Source: Mactromeris polynyma
Lineage: Eukaryota; Mollusca; Bivalvia; Venerida; Mactridae
Assembly: GCA_032209605.1 (NCBI GenBank)
Contig: JASFXZ010000001.1
Span: 28,338,619 to 28,402,618, forward strand
Length of the DNA stretch: 64,000 bases
Reading direction: 5' to 3'
The notes beneath the pieces were generated by a model. The model did not search any database. It was given only the letters and a program-made list of their open reading frames with translations, and was not told where the DNA came from. Shown here piece after piece: positions 36,592 through 47,333 of this stretch. Position 1 is the first letter of the stretch; every line of letters starts with the position of its first letter. The position numbers and the translations under genes are program-made.

Positions 36592-39500
36592 CCTGGGGTG
36601 GTATTCACAAAGCATCTAAGATAAAAATATTTCTCTTATCTGCTAGAAAATTCTCAAATTTGACAAAATTTGACTTAAAATTAAAATATTTCTTAAAAGC
36701 TATTCACAAAACATCTTAGAATTATTTTGGTCTTAAATAGTTCATTTTAGTCTTAAATATTCGTGTTTCATCTAAGATATTTTTCAATAAATAAAATACG
36801 TCTATAGGTATCTTATCTACTTGAGAAATGTCTTAAAAATGGCGACGGTACATTCTGTGATTTTAAACACGGTTATTTCCGGCTCTCTCAACGTATACAA
36901 GGTAAGTTTATCATATTTTACAAACATATTTATGCAAAGATTCCGTTTAGATTAAATCTGTATATTTTACTTTATTACACGCACGAAAATCAGCTGTCAA
37001 AAAATCGAATCGAGAGGGCGAAATGATGTCTAGTTTTTTGTCTTGTAAAAGTGTATTACTGAATACAGGTACTAGTAAACTTCGTTTTTGAACTGACATT
37101 AATCATAGTTGGTCGTTTTACTATATGCTTTGACTACAGGAAGCGTTTACTAAATGTCATAAACTGTGTGTTTGTCACATGTATTCGCGATGCGGAAGTA
37201 ATCTTTTGCTTACTTATTTATGTATTTTGCATACATATTAGTTTCTGTTTGTTGATATGAGTTCTTTGAATGGACGCTGTTGTAATGATTATGATCATTC
37301 CTTCCTGAGGCACAGGAATAAAATCGCTCTCTGTTCTGTCAGAAAACAGTAATTTATTTAGAGCTGTGATAAGATTTTTTATGAACCACATTCAATTGTT
37401 TTAGTTAATAGGTAACTTTTAGTATGTGTTATGTACATGTTTTATAATTTTGTTAAATCTTTTTCGGCCTTACAAATCTATTTGTTTAAATATCTTTTCA
37501 GGAAAAACATCATCTTATTACTTGAATCATTTTGATGTTATGGTATGAGATGTATAGAACTATCCATGGTACAACAGTTGACTGTAACAGGAGATTCACT
37601 GTGCAGTGCCACAATGAAGATCCAATATATTACAAAACGTTACTGAAACATCATTATTTGAAATAAAGATGTGTACTAAAAGACAAAAAACCTTGGAAGT
37701 TTGTGTAATACATATTTAGTTTTGTCAGCAATTTATTAGCACATGTGGAAAATACAGTGTCATTATTTTCTGATCAGCTCATATCATCTGGTTGCTGATA
37801 ACACACATGACATTTTGGTAGTTATTGTGGAAAAACAACATAAACCTATGAAAAATCAGTTGTATGGCAAGCAGAGCTTGTATGTCATTAGTTCATGATT
37901 TATTGTTGTATGTAACCTGAATAAAAAATGTGGATCATGAATTGATTTGTTTTTGATTTTATTAGTCCTGGAGATCTTTGCACACACATAAGTATTATAG
38001 TCTTCTTATAACCCACACCAAAATTATACAACATGTATATCATATCTTAAAATGGTATTATTATTTAAGCACTCCATATTTACTTGCTGTAATCACTTAA
38101 AACTAGGAATAGTTATCATAATAAAAAATGCCCATTTGCATTTGAGATGGACATAATTGTACAAAGTACCAGACTATAATATCAGCAATATATTGACCAC
38201 TTGAAGAATATAATAACAGTAAACTTTAATGTGTGTATTGAAATGATCCTTTAAAGGTTTGTTGCAAGGTTGTATATTTACACATCCATCAACCATGGAA
38301 GTGTCACTGTGGATGCTGATTAAAATCACAACTTTGTGAGTCACGTCAGTCACATATTAGCTGTATATATTATATGTGTATTAAATGTCCCTTCAGTTAC
38401 AGTTTAGTATACATTAAATAAATATTCATGACTAGCCTGACTACTTTCAAACAAACATATTACTTTGGGTGTTTAAAAAGTACAGAAAACACATTTATCT
38501 AGATACATGAAATGAATCATGCACTCCCTACTGCTTTATATGTATGCTGCATAATTTTATCCCAAATCTTCATTTACAAGAGTGCTAAACATTTCTGTTT
38601 AACATATTCTATTTGGTACAATGTTTTCATATTCCATCCTGAAAATGATGTAATTCTAATTCAATTTCATGTAATTGTGCAATGGTGTAATTATTATATT
38701 GCAAATCATTTTGCATGAACACTTACTCAGCTAGGGATAATGCAAATATTATTCATTTTAATGGAAACTACACAAGAGTCAAAAAAATAGGTTTGATATA
38801 TTAACATTATTTAATTGCTGTATATTTATGCACAGTTAATAAGAAATAACTGAATATCAAACATTTAAGTAGAACATTATTTCAATTTTGTCTGTCTGAT
38901 TAATTATTAAGACAACATGTGTCCTGTAAACAATGCTTGGGTAATTGTTATTTAAGTTATAATTGAAGGACTTTCCCTAGTACACCCTAGTAACAGTACA
39001 TTTTATTGTGTTATATTACAGCAGGCAACACATTTATAGTGTACAAATGCCAATAAATTGACAGCAACACAAAACCAAGTAATTGATAAGTGCATTCTAA
39101 AATGGATCATCATGTACTTGCCTAAATGTATGTTTATATATATCTTTTATTAAAGTCTCATTCTTGCATATATAACACAATATTTCAGTAACACAATGCA
39201 TACATACTCATGCAAGACTCTTCTATAAGAATTATAAGAGACTATGACACACTAATTATAGACATTCTATTCACAATCTGAATAGAATTACACTGCTATA
39301 CAAATAGATAAATTAAAAATTGAGAGTGTGTGAAACACAGACTCCGGAAATCTCATTTATGTCAAATTATCGCAAGTATTGAAGTATCGCTATCAATTTT
39401 GTTATTGATAACATATTGATGACATCATTATTATACAACATGTTGAGTAAATTAAGTAAAATGCTGCTTCAAGACCATGTAATGTATGATACATCTATGC

Positions 39501-39847
39501 AAATTGTAAGTATCTTGTTCTTTAATGTGTATAATTAAAACATGCAGGAACGACAACTCTGGATAGAGATTGTCATATATGTACTGCTGTGTTTACTTCC
39601 GTTACTATTTTAAGGTTGGGAAATTCCACTTTTACATAACAACAACGTTAAGAAATTTCTTGGGACAAAATTGTAACATAAGATATTTCTCAAACTTAGG
39701 ATAATATTTTATCTAAGATATTTCCTACGAGGCTTCTTGAATAGTACTTACGAGTAAAAAATATTTTACTCTTAGCTAAGAAATTTCTTAGAGTTTACGA
39801 AATTTCTTACGAAAAAATCTAAGATGCTTTGTGAATACCACCCCTGG
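36592..39847. mobile_element. 3.2-kb DNA transposon, CCTGG on both sides
   Basis: The element (36597-39842 if the duplication is CCTGG) has inverted ends GGTGGTATTCACAAAGCATC and its complement, with looser inverted similarity extending further inside (CTTAGA, ATATTTCTTA words). The unoccupied site is in the inverted copy at 48793-48797. Because the ends are flanked by GG and CC, the duplication could be read as CCTGG (5 bp) or CTG (3 bp), so the superfamily stays open. The interior holds no long frame, only a possible short two-exon transcript (36839-37690). A non-autonomous element or an element with a decayed gene. Confidence 0.75.
36839..37690 (+). CDS. Possible two-exon short gene inside the 3.2-kb transposon
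   Basis: An ATG at 36839 opens 21 codons (beginning MATVHSVILNTVI) that end exactly at a consensus donor AAG|GTAAGT (36899-36907). A TTTTCAG acceptor ends at 37501. Splicing would add EKHHLIT and a stop, giving only about 28 residues. AATAAA follows near 37663. The splice signals are good, the product is not recognised. It may be the leftover first exon of the transposase or a captured host promoter-exon. Purely sequence-signal based. Confidence 0.25.
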
Positions 39848-40975
39848 TATTTGTTAGCCTGAAATATAAACCCTGTTTGTCCTACTTGTACCGATAATCA
39901 TAACGACTCTACACGCTGATGATGTTGTCTTTAAGGTACAATGTCAGCTGCGTTTTATATGTAATTGTTTGCAAAACTATTATATCTAAAATGGTAGTCT
40001 TGACAGGATATACTATACTGTCGGATTATATTTTATAATAATATGATTTTTTGAACTTTTGTTTAATATTTGTATAATGAAATCATTAACTATATTTCAT
40101 AATGATATACGTGTATGTACAGATCGCAATGAAGAACATGTCCCTATGTGCATAATGAGAGTTCATAAACGCCTAGATTTCGATTGAAATCTTAGTCGTT
40201 CATTTCAATACAATAAGACCTGCAGTCAATTTTATTTCTATAAAACTTTACTAACCAAGTTCAATAAAGTGATACTCGAGCTTCTTTGCATTTTTCTTGG
40301 ACAAATTACAGCGGTTATCGTGCAATGACGTGTTTCAGATTTATTTAGTGCGATAATATTTTATATCGTTGTAATGTAAACGACCTCAAGCCCCACCTCA
40401 TTTAAAGTATCAGTCTTAGACGTTTCATATACGACTCGGTTATATTGGGTGTATACATTGATACATAATACGGAATCTTCGTATAACTGATATAATTTTA
40501 ATATTTGATACTGGAAAAAATACCACTAATTACGTGGTAGTGTATACCATGATATATAAAACGGAATCTTTGTATAACTGGTATAATTTAAATATTTGAT
40601 ACTAGAAAAATACCGCTTAATACTCGAGATATAAAAAAACGAGGAAAAATAATTCTATAAATGTTAGTAAGTTAAGTCAGGGTACAATGTAACACATAGG
40701 GTGAATGCTCGTAAGAGCAGCTGCCTTTTAAAAGTAATTGATACCTTATATCTGAAAAATAAACTTGAACTGTGACTGTCAAGCCTTTGTATTCCATTCG
40801 AAGTTATTTTTGGATCATTGAAACTCGTCCTGATATGTTTCCGTAAGTGTGGCTTTTTTATCTCAGCGAATATTTATTTAATCAATAATAATGTCAATAA
40901 ATTGAACTAATACTGCAAGTAACATGATATTTTGTTTGTACTGTAAATTTCTTCGTTAATGATAACATAACTAAC
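39848..40975 (+). repeat. Duplicated block C, second direct copy, second half
   Basis: Colinear with about 23540-24800 (TCATTGAAACTCGTCCTGAT and flanks) and, reversed, with 47640-48790. It carries about 110 bp around 39990-40135 not seen in the first copy and lacks about 310 bp equivalent to 24320-24630. Confidence 0.8.
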
Positions 40976-41039
40976 GGACTTCCATAGGTTCATAGAAAAA
41001 AGGAAAGGGAAGGCAACACTCATAAGGCAGGGCCGCCAA

Positions 41040-41465
41040 AGGGTCAGCAGGGTACGAAATGAAATGGAGAATGGATTAGAGTTTCATTTTACAATTATAT
41101 ATAAAATATATTCGTGTATAAGTAATAACGTTCAAATTCACCGTTAAACATATTAAAAGCCAACGCGATTATTCCATTGTATTAATATATAAGTTGCGTT
41201 AATGACACAATTCATACATTTGTGTGCTTGTTATTCTGATATCACGATTCGATGGCGTGCTGGTTCCAGTTTGTAGAAAGATTCTTATTATTCAACATCG
41301 TACTTAGTCTCATCACACCATATGCGTAATCGTTAACTGTCAAACTGCGGCAGGTTGCCTTACATTTTAAGCTTGTATGTCCCCAGACATTGTTTAATGC
41401 AAAGATAAACGAATTAGAAAGACATTGAATGGTCAAGGCGTGTCTTATGTGGTTTCAAGTATTGT
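41040..41465 (-). repeat. Inverted copy of two separated pieces of 25.2-26.4 kb
   Basis: 41060-41210 matches the complement of 26230-26380 and 41215-41460 the complement of 25170-25440. The roughly 790 bp between these pieces in the 25-26 kb copy is absent, so that copy was interrupted by another duplicate fragment. Confidence 0.7.
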
Positions 41466-43355
41466 CCCCATATTGCAGTTTCTTGTAATTTGTCCCTAGT
41501 TTATCAAGTATATTATATTATTTTCCTTTAGGCAAATTCCATTACTAGCAAAATGTCCCGGATTCTAATTTGTAATAACACCGATTTTAACACTTTTGTA
41601 TTTATCAGTCGTCAATGTACAATTTACAGGATTTCTAACCCGGCGGTTTGTACTTGTTCAATGATGGTTCATATAAATCTGTTGTATGTGGAATAGTGGC
41701 ATTCAAAAATCCTGATTAAAGAATACGACAGAAAAAGGTGATTGAGAGTGGTACTATTAAAGGATTTCTGTCAATAATAATGATAATAATACTATTAATA
41801 CAATATTGTTTTCAGAAGGTGGACACAAAAGACAGTAAACTTACCATTGATACATATAAGAACATAATTATAACAAAAACAAAGCATGTCTTATGTGCAT
41901 GTTTTACACATACTGATCAATTTGAGTAAGAAGAAATATGATAACACGCGACTTTCAAACGGCTAATTAATTCGAACAAAATAATTCAAACGCCATGGTT
42001 ACTTCTCTTCGTCGTTCTCTTGATGCCACACCTGCTAGACAAAATATTTAACTTAAATAGATCAATTAATATACCGGTATTAATTTCGAGCGCTCAAGGT
42101 AACTTATTTCTGAAATATAGGATGGTATAGGAAGATGCTTTATGACGGTGTCGAAGAAATCAGAATGAATGTTTAATCCAGTGTAATTTTTCACTGTTCA
42201 CATTCACCTCAATTTAATATACCGTATACACAACTATTTAAATCTGGACTACGTGCTGATATCATCATCCTTATTCGGCACCACAGACGTCGTTTTTTAA
42301 CATTTTTATTTACTGACGGGAAAACCATGTTAGCACTCGTGAACAACTGATTACACTTAAAGGACAATCTGACACTTAGTACTGGAACCAAAGTCAGTAG
42401 GAAATCGTGGGAGGGTGCTTACAAAATGTCAATTTCATAGGTCATTAAGGTTATTTATTTACAATTTTCGCACTGTCGTGTAAATAATGTAGTTACAGAG
42501 AGTAAGGTCAATATAAGACGGCTTAATTCTTCGTATTGGATGTATACAGTATAGTTGTTGTTATGTACGTTATGGTTAATCGTTTGAATGATAAGTTACT
42601 ACCTTCTTATTAAATTTTGTGAATATGTTGGTATAGTGACTAAGTGTGAGATAAGCTAGCTGTTAAATTGGTTTTATCCCAAGTATTCACAGTTCAAAGG
42701 CTGTAAATTGCTGTGTGGTTATTATTTCTAGTTATATTTTACAGCATTTAAGTTCCTCTTTTTCCATCTGCAGTTCCTTTACTTGATATAATATTCATGT
42801 TATCCCCCCCCTTTCGGCTTAAAAATTCTGACTGTCTTGTCTTGTTCCGTTCCGTGATGTATTCTATCCTGTAAGCGTTCCCCCTTGCTGTCCCCCTAAA
42901 TTGTTCGTAGTTGGTTTTATGGTCGGACAGACCATTCTATGCACTGCTATTCCCATTCAATTTTGCCTTTGTACCCACTTATTTCCCCTGGGATCTGTGT
43001 GAGGAGGCATTGTCTTTTGTATGTGGCGTTCTCTGTAACAATTTAAATCTCTCTTCCATAACAGTCAAGTAAAACATACACTTACTTAATATACTGACAC
43101 CAAAATGAAACTGTGCACTGACTTAGACATAAAGTTTGTAACCATTTAGATAAAACATATAGGCAAATTTGGTAGCAAAATGTGACAGCTTTTATTGGCT
43201 ACATGATGCATTATTGTTAAATTAAATTTAGGTCATTCTCGGTATAATGATAACGCTTGAATGACGTATGGGTGAAAAGTAAAAGTTGCACACTTTTCCT
43301 TTTAGTTTAAATGTGTGTTTGCCCTCTGATATACAACAGTACATATGGACATTTA
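41466..43355. other. Intergenic with diverged repeat copies
   Basis: 41945-42380 is a diverged copy of the block around 58690-59140 (and of the complement of 19780-20170). 42840-43045 is a member of the dispersed repeat described at 14290. No gene recognised. Confidence 0.5.
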
Positions 43356-44354
43356 TCAGTATCTGTTATGTCCTCCTCTCCTACGAATCAACGCAATTAT
43401 TCTTGACCGCATTGACCTGACGTAACGTCTTACCACGTCGGCGGGGATGGCATTCCACTCGTGAATTAAGGCAGCAGTCAGATCATTGATAATGTTGATG
43501 ACGTAGTTTTTCCTTATTCTCCGACCAAGCGAGTCCCACAAGTGTTCAATGGGGTTCATGTCCGGAGAACAAGCCGGCCACTGCAAGACGTTAACGTTAT
43601 GTGTAGCCAGATAATTCCTGGTATGTATAGCAGTGTGTGGCCTTGCATTGTCATGCAATAACATGCCTGGGTTCTGTTGTAGGAAGGGAACAACCACTGG
43701 ATGTAAAACATTGTCAACATAACGTTGGGCATTTATATTTCCACGAATTATAACAAGGTCCGTTTTCCTTCCTCCCATGATACCTCCCCAGACTATCACA
43801 CTACCCCCTCCGAAACGATCTTTCTCTAACAAACAGTTAGGAGCAAAACGTTCTCCTCTACGTCTAAAAACACGTACTCTACCATCAGCAGTGCTAAGAT
43901 TATAACGTGACTTATTACTAAAGAGCACCCTAGACCACTGGACACGGTTCCAGCGCAGATGACGACGGGCCCAGAGCCGCCGAAGGTTACGATGCCGAAC
44001 AGTAAGGACCTGACCAACATACGGCCGCCTAGCCCTTATTGGATTAACATTGGCATGGAGTCGGTTGAGAACCGTTTGCTTACATATACCCTGCTCTTGT
44101 GCAGTGCTTGTAGCGGTTTTGAACCGTTGACGTAGGTGCGTCAACGTCATGTACCTGTCCTGACGTGCCGTCGTCACCTTCGGCCTACCTGAGCGTGGAC
44201 GATCTTTAACGTTTACATTATCATGGTAACGTCGTTGCAGGTTACTGATGGTATTTCTGTGGCAGTTAAACTGCCTAGCGACGTCAGAAACGCTAACGCA
44301 AGATGCAAGTTGCAAACGTGCCTGAATTCTTTCGTTTTCTCGAAGCCGTGGCAT
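43356..44354 (-). CDS. Tc1-type transposase, first catalytic Asp replaced by Asn
   Basis: A 332-codon frame, full family length, encodes a Tc1/mariner cut-and-paste transposase. N-terminal paired helix-turn-helix (residues 1-110) includes FNCHRNTISNLQRRY and a GRP(K)-type hook DRPRSGRPKV at 51-60. The DDE domain follows: VLFSNKSRYNL (143-153), SVIVWGGI (185-192), HDNARPH with Asp235, and SPDMNPIEHLWD with Glu270, giving the DD34E spacing of Tc1. The first acidic residue, Asp in the family motif FSDESR, is Asn147 here and the next Glu is Lys148, so the enzyme should be inactive. A Harbinger element begins 7 bp before its ATG and probably separates it from its promoter. I could not locate this element's own terminal repeats. 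Confidence 0.9.
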   Translation of the reverse strand: MPRLRENERIQARLQLASCVSVSDVARQFNCHRNTISNLQRRYHDNVNVKDRPRSGRPKVTTARQDRYMTLTHLRQRFKTATSTAQEQGICKQTVLNRLHANVNPIRARRPYVGQVLTVRHRNLRRLWARRHLRWNRVQWSRVLFSNKSRYNLSTADGRVRVFRRRGERFAPNCLLEKDRFGGGSVIVWGGIMGGRKTDLVIIRGNINAQRYVDNVLHPVVVPFLQQNPGMLLHDNARPHTAIHTRNYLATHNVNVLQWPACSPDMNPIEHLWDSLGRRIRKNYVINIINDLTAALIHEWNAIPADVVRRYVRSMRSRIIALIRRRGGHNRY

Positions 44355-44954
44355 CTTGTAACACCCCAGTTACACAGAGCCATCGGTGATTGATCGGTCG
44401 TTTTCAAGCCAAATTATGGAGTGAACCGATGACAACGTATTTAACACCGATATCACCTATTGGTCACCTGTTTTCCACCTATCAACTGCTATTGGGGAAA
44501 GATAAGTTTTATCGGTGAAAAATTACCGATTGGGATTTTTAAACATGTTTGACAACCTGTCTACAACCGATATCACCGATGAGCCACCGATAAGCAACCG
44601 ATCAACTAATACTTACCACCGATAGAAAAAAGATGAGAATTAAAATGTGGGATTTCGTCGGTTTTGATCGGAACTTAATAGGGATTCAATCTGTGATCAA
44701 TTGATTGCCGCCATCGTGTCATCGGTGGGTTTACATTTGTAAGTAGCCAATCGGTATTCATAAGTACTCATCGGCTGTTGATCGGTTGCCAGACGCGTTT
44801 GATCGGTGACCAGTCTGATTTCGTGAGTGGTCAATCGGTGGCTAGTCGGAGACAGGGCGGCGTTCGATTGGTGATGTCGGGTGTTGCTCGGTATTATATA
44901 GGTCGTCGCCAGTAGTTTTGCTCCAGTTTCTGCAGTAGTTTAATCCACGTCACA

Positions 44955-45878
44955 TTAGACTGAGATTCTCTGACAATTCTGTGAGACGTTTTGTTGTTTT
45001 ATTATCATGCCTGTAAAAAGGAAATGTAAGAAATCCGACAAAGGCAAGGCCCCCATGACTGCCTCTGATGAGGTCCCACAGATCACGAAAGGCTCCATCG
45101 TCAGGGGAAGAGCTTGTGGCCACGGTGCCAGGGGTACAGTATGTGCTACAGACATGTGCCCATGGCCTCCGACGTCTATCCACAGAAACCTGTAGTTGGC
45201 ATCAACAAGAGCCATGAGCACAATTGAGAAAAATCCTTTATAGTTGTAGTATTCAGAGCCGGATCTGCGGGGCTTCCTCAGTGCAATGTGTTTGCCATCA
45301 AGTGCTCCACATGCATGAGGGATATTCCACCTCCTTTCAAACTCTTCAGCTATTGGCCTCCATTCTTCAGGTGTATTGGGGATAGGGATGACCTCTTCGC
45401 TGTATGTTTGTACTATGGCCTCGCAGACTTCTGGGATAAAGAGGGAAATTGTTGTCCTAGCCACCCTAAAATCATAGGAGAGGGAAGGGTAGGAATCTCC
45501 TGCTGCTAGGTGCCTGAGTGTTACCGCCAGCTTCAATCCGGGATCTAGGGCTTTTCTCCAGTTGGTGTCTGACTTCTGAAGTCTGGGCGCGAGGCGTTGC
45601 AGAAGCTCGTCGAACATTTCCGGGGTCATCCTCATATAGTTCTTGAAGGAGCTGGTGTCCCTCTCCCTCAACTCTGCAAGAATGGTGCTATACTGTCCAA
45701 ACTGAAGCCTTCTCTCCTGGGTTAACCAGGGCCTGGTCCACCATCTCCTTCGTCTCCTTCGGCGGCGTCTATGATCAGCTATGGGCTGCTGAACGAGCTG
45801 AATGGCTTGCCTGACATTGAGAATTGCCTGCTGCTGCAACATGACACCAAATTGCTGGATGGTTCTGCCATCCTCCAT
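44955..45878 (-). pseudogene. HARBI1-like Harbinger nuclease, C-terminus lost
   Basis: The 307-codon frame starts at the first ATG after an in-frame TGA. An arginine-rich stretch (residues 37-45) precedes the DDE_Tnp_4 nuclease: SFKNYMRMTPEMFDELL (78-92), LRHLAAGDSY (121-130), GALDGKHIALRKP with the first catalytic Asp194, and DANYRFLWIDVGG with the second acidic Asp235. After about residue 243 homology stops: the expected SDA block, the GDDAFPL-like block and the VENAFG-RWR region with the third acidic residue are missing. They are replaced by about 60 unrelated residues read from the other gene's antisense strand. Nuclease therefore predicted dead. Confidence 0.8.
45007..45175 (+). pseudogene. 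Truncated start of the second Harbinger gene (inferred)
   Basis: The plus-strand ATG at 45007 opens a frame with a basic, protein-like N-terminus (MPVKRKCKKSDKGKAPMTAS, then DEVPQITKGS). It faces the truncated nuclease gene. Autonomous Harbingers normally carry a second, Myb/SANT-like DNA-binding protein gene; I infer that this is its remaining 5' end. The element then lost everything between the two genes' interiors, with a junction near 45130-45175. No Myb domain is visible, so the identity is not proven. Confidence 0.35.
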
Positions 45879-46568
45879 GATGTTATTCGGTCAACTCAAC
45901 TGCAAAAAAAATAATCGGTTCTCATCACTTAAACATATTGTTTTAATAAAAGAACCGACAGCAACCTATATCACGAGATATGCAAGCTATTAATCACCGA
46001 TATCGCCGATCGGACAAAGATAACCAAATATGAATCACCGGCCATATCTGACGGAAAGTTTTTAACCACTGATGACTAGCTATCAAACACTGATTAATCA
46101 GCGTTACGCCCGATTTAGCTCCGATTTACAAACGATAAAAACCGATAGTATTTCAGCATTTTTATCGATGAAAACATCCTTATCACCGATCCAACCCCGT
46201 TTGAGTTGCTTTCGGTCACCTACCAGCAACCCATGAAATGTTTGTTTAACCGATTGAACACTTGTCCATCACCGATGGCCGTTTACACAGAAAACCAGAA
46301 CTAAAATCACAAAATGACAACCGATCAAAACAGCGAGTAATTTAAAATAAAATGACCGATTGGGGACCGACCGTCTGTGTAACTGGGGTGTAAACGAGTG
46401 AAATTCAAAATGAAATGGAATTTCTTTATTGCATAAACAGTAAAGAATTCGGTTAGTGTTGACCTATACATGTAAACGAGTTGCACGGGATCTACGTGCA
46501 AAAAGTTTCATAATGACTATATAATAATGATTCAATTTCTATGTGAACATACAACAAATATGCATATA

Positions 46569-47333
46569 TACTCAAACGCAAAAGAAAGTGATTTGATTAT
46601 TATAATTCTACAAGTATAAAGCTGTCAAATTTGAAACGAATATCGATCGTTACGGTTTATAGCAACAACAACAAATCAGTATAATTATGGTCAGTTATTA
46701 CGTAATAGCCCGAATTGCGGGATTTCCACGTGGAGCATGTATACACAAGTACAAGTGGCCAAACTTGTTTTCTCTACATTCTTTCACACATGTTTAGTGC
46801 GAATATCACTGTATATTTAGAACATTTATAACAGAGAATATGCCACGAATATTAGAACGTCAGCGTATTGACGCCTTAATGATGCTGGTCAGAGTTGACT
46901 CAGTCGCTTCAGTTTCATCGAGACTTAACTGCAATAGACACATTATAATTAAGATACGGGATAGGTTTATGCAAACAGGTACTGTTGCCAACCGTCCCCG
47001 ATTCAGCAAGCCACGCGTGACTGGCGTCAGACTGGACCGTCACATTGAGTTGACGCATATACCAAACCGCCTCTGCTTCAGAGTTTTTATACGGAATGGG
47101 GGTCATACCAGACATTAATGCAACATTAACATCATTTTGCAACAAACTACTGTTAATCTACGCAAGAAAACATCCCTTTGGCTATTTGTGTATTTTTGAT
47201 TTTGACACCTACTGCATGTCGACGCACCTTACCTTTAAGCGAAATCAACCTAAAAATCGACACCACACATGATAATATTCCATCATTGATTTTCAGAAAC
47301 TAAAAAGTGCACACATTCTTTTGCGTTTGAGTA
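46569..47333. mobile_element. Short Tc1-type element, 761 bp, internally deleted
   Basis: Element 46571-47331. Inverted ends CTCAAACGCAAAAGAAAGTG and, at the right end, the complement with one mismatch, flanked by TA on both sides. It contains the first and last parts of a Tc1 transposase joined in one short frame. A typical non-autonomous deletion derivative. The same right-end sequence occurs at 25099 in the inverted arm. Confidence 0.8.
46840..47118 (+). pseudogene. Tc1 transposase with the catalytic domain deleted
   Basis: The 92-codon frame begins MPRILERQRIDALMMLVRVD and carries the first helix-turn-helix (SSRLNCNRHIIIKIRDRF) and the hook segment NRPRFSKPRV at about 53-62. After LDRHIELTH it jumps to FIRNGGHTRH. 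That matches the extreme C-terminus of Tc1 transposases (compare RRRGGHNRY ending the protein at 43356). Roughly 240 residues including all catalytic positions are missing. If translated it would be a DNA-binding-only fragment. Confidence 0.75.

Larger units (their letters stand above)
44359..46393. mobile_element. PIF/Harbinger element, 2,029 bp, TAA target duplication
   Basis: Element 44362-46390. Ends CACCCCAGTTACACAGA and its exact complement (17 bp), flanked by TAA on each side (44359-44361, 46391-46393), the PIF/Harbinger signature. Both subterminal regions (44370-44900 and 46000-46380) are packed with the hexamer ACCGAT or its complement ATCGGT, likely transposase binding sites. The middle holds a truncated HARBI1-like nuclease gene on the minus strand and the start of a second gene on the plus strand. 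It sits directly upstream of the Tc1 transposase start, so it is nested in the Tc1 element. Confidence 0.9.
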
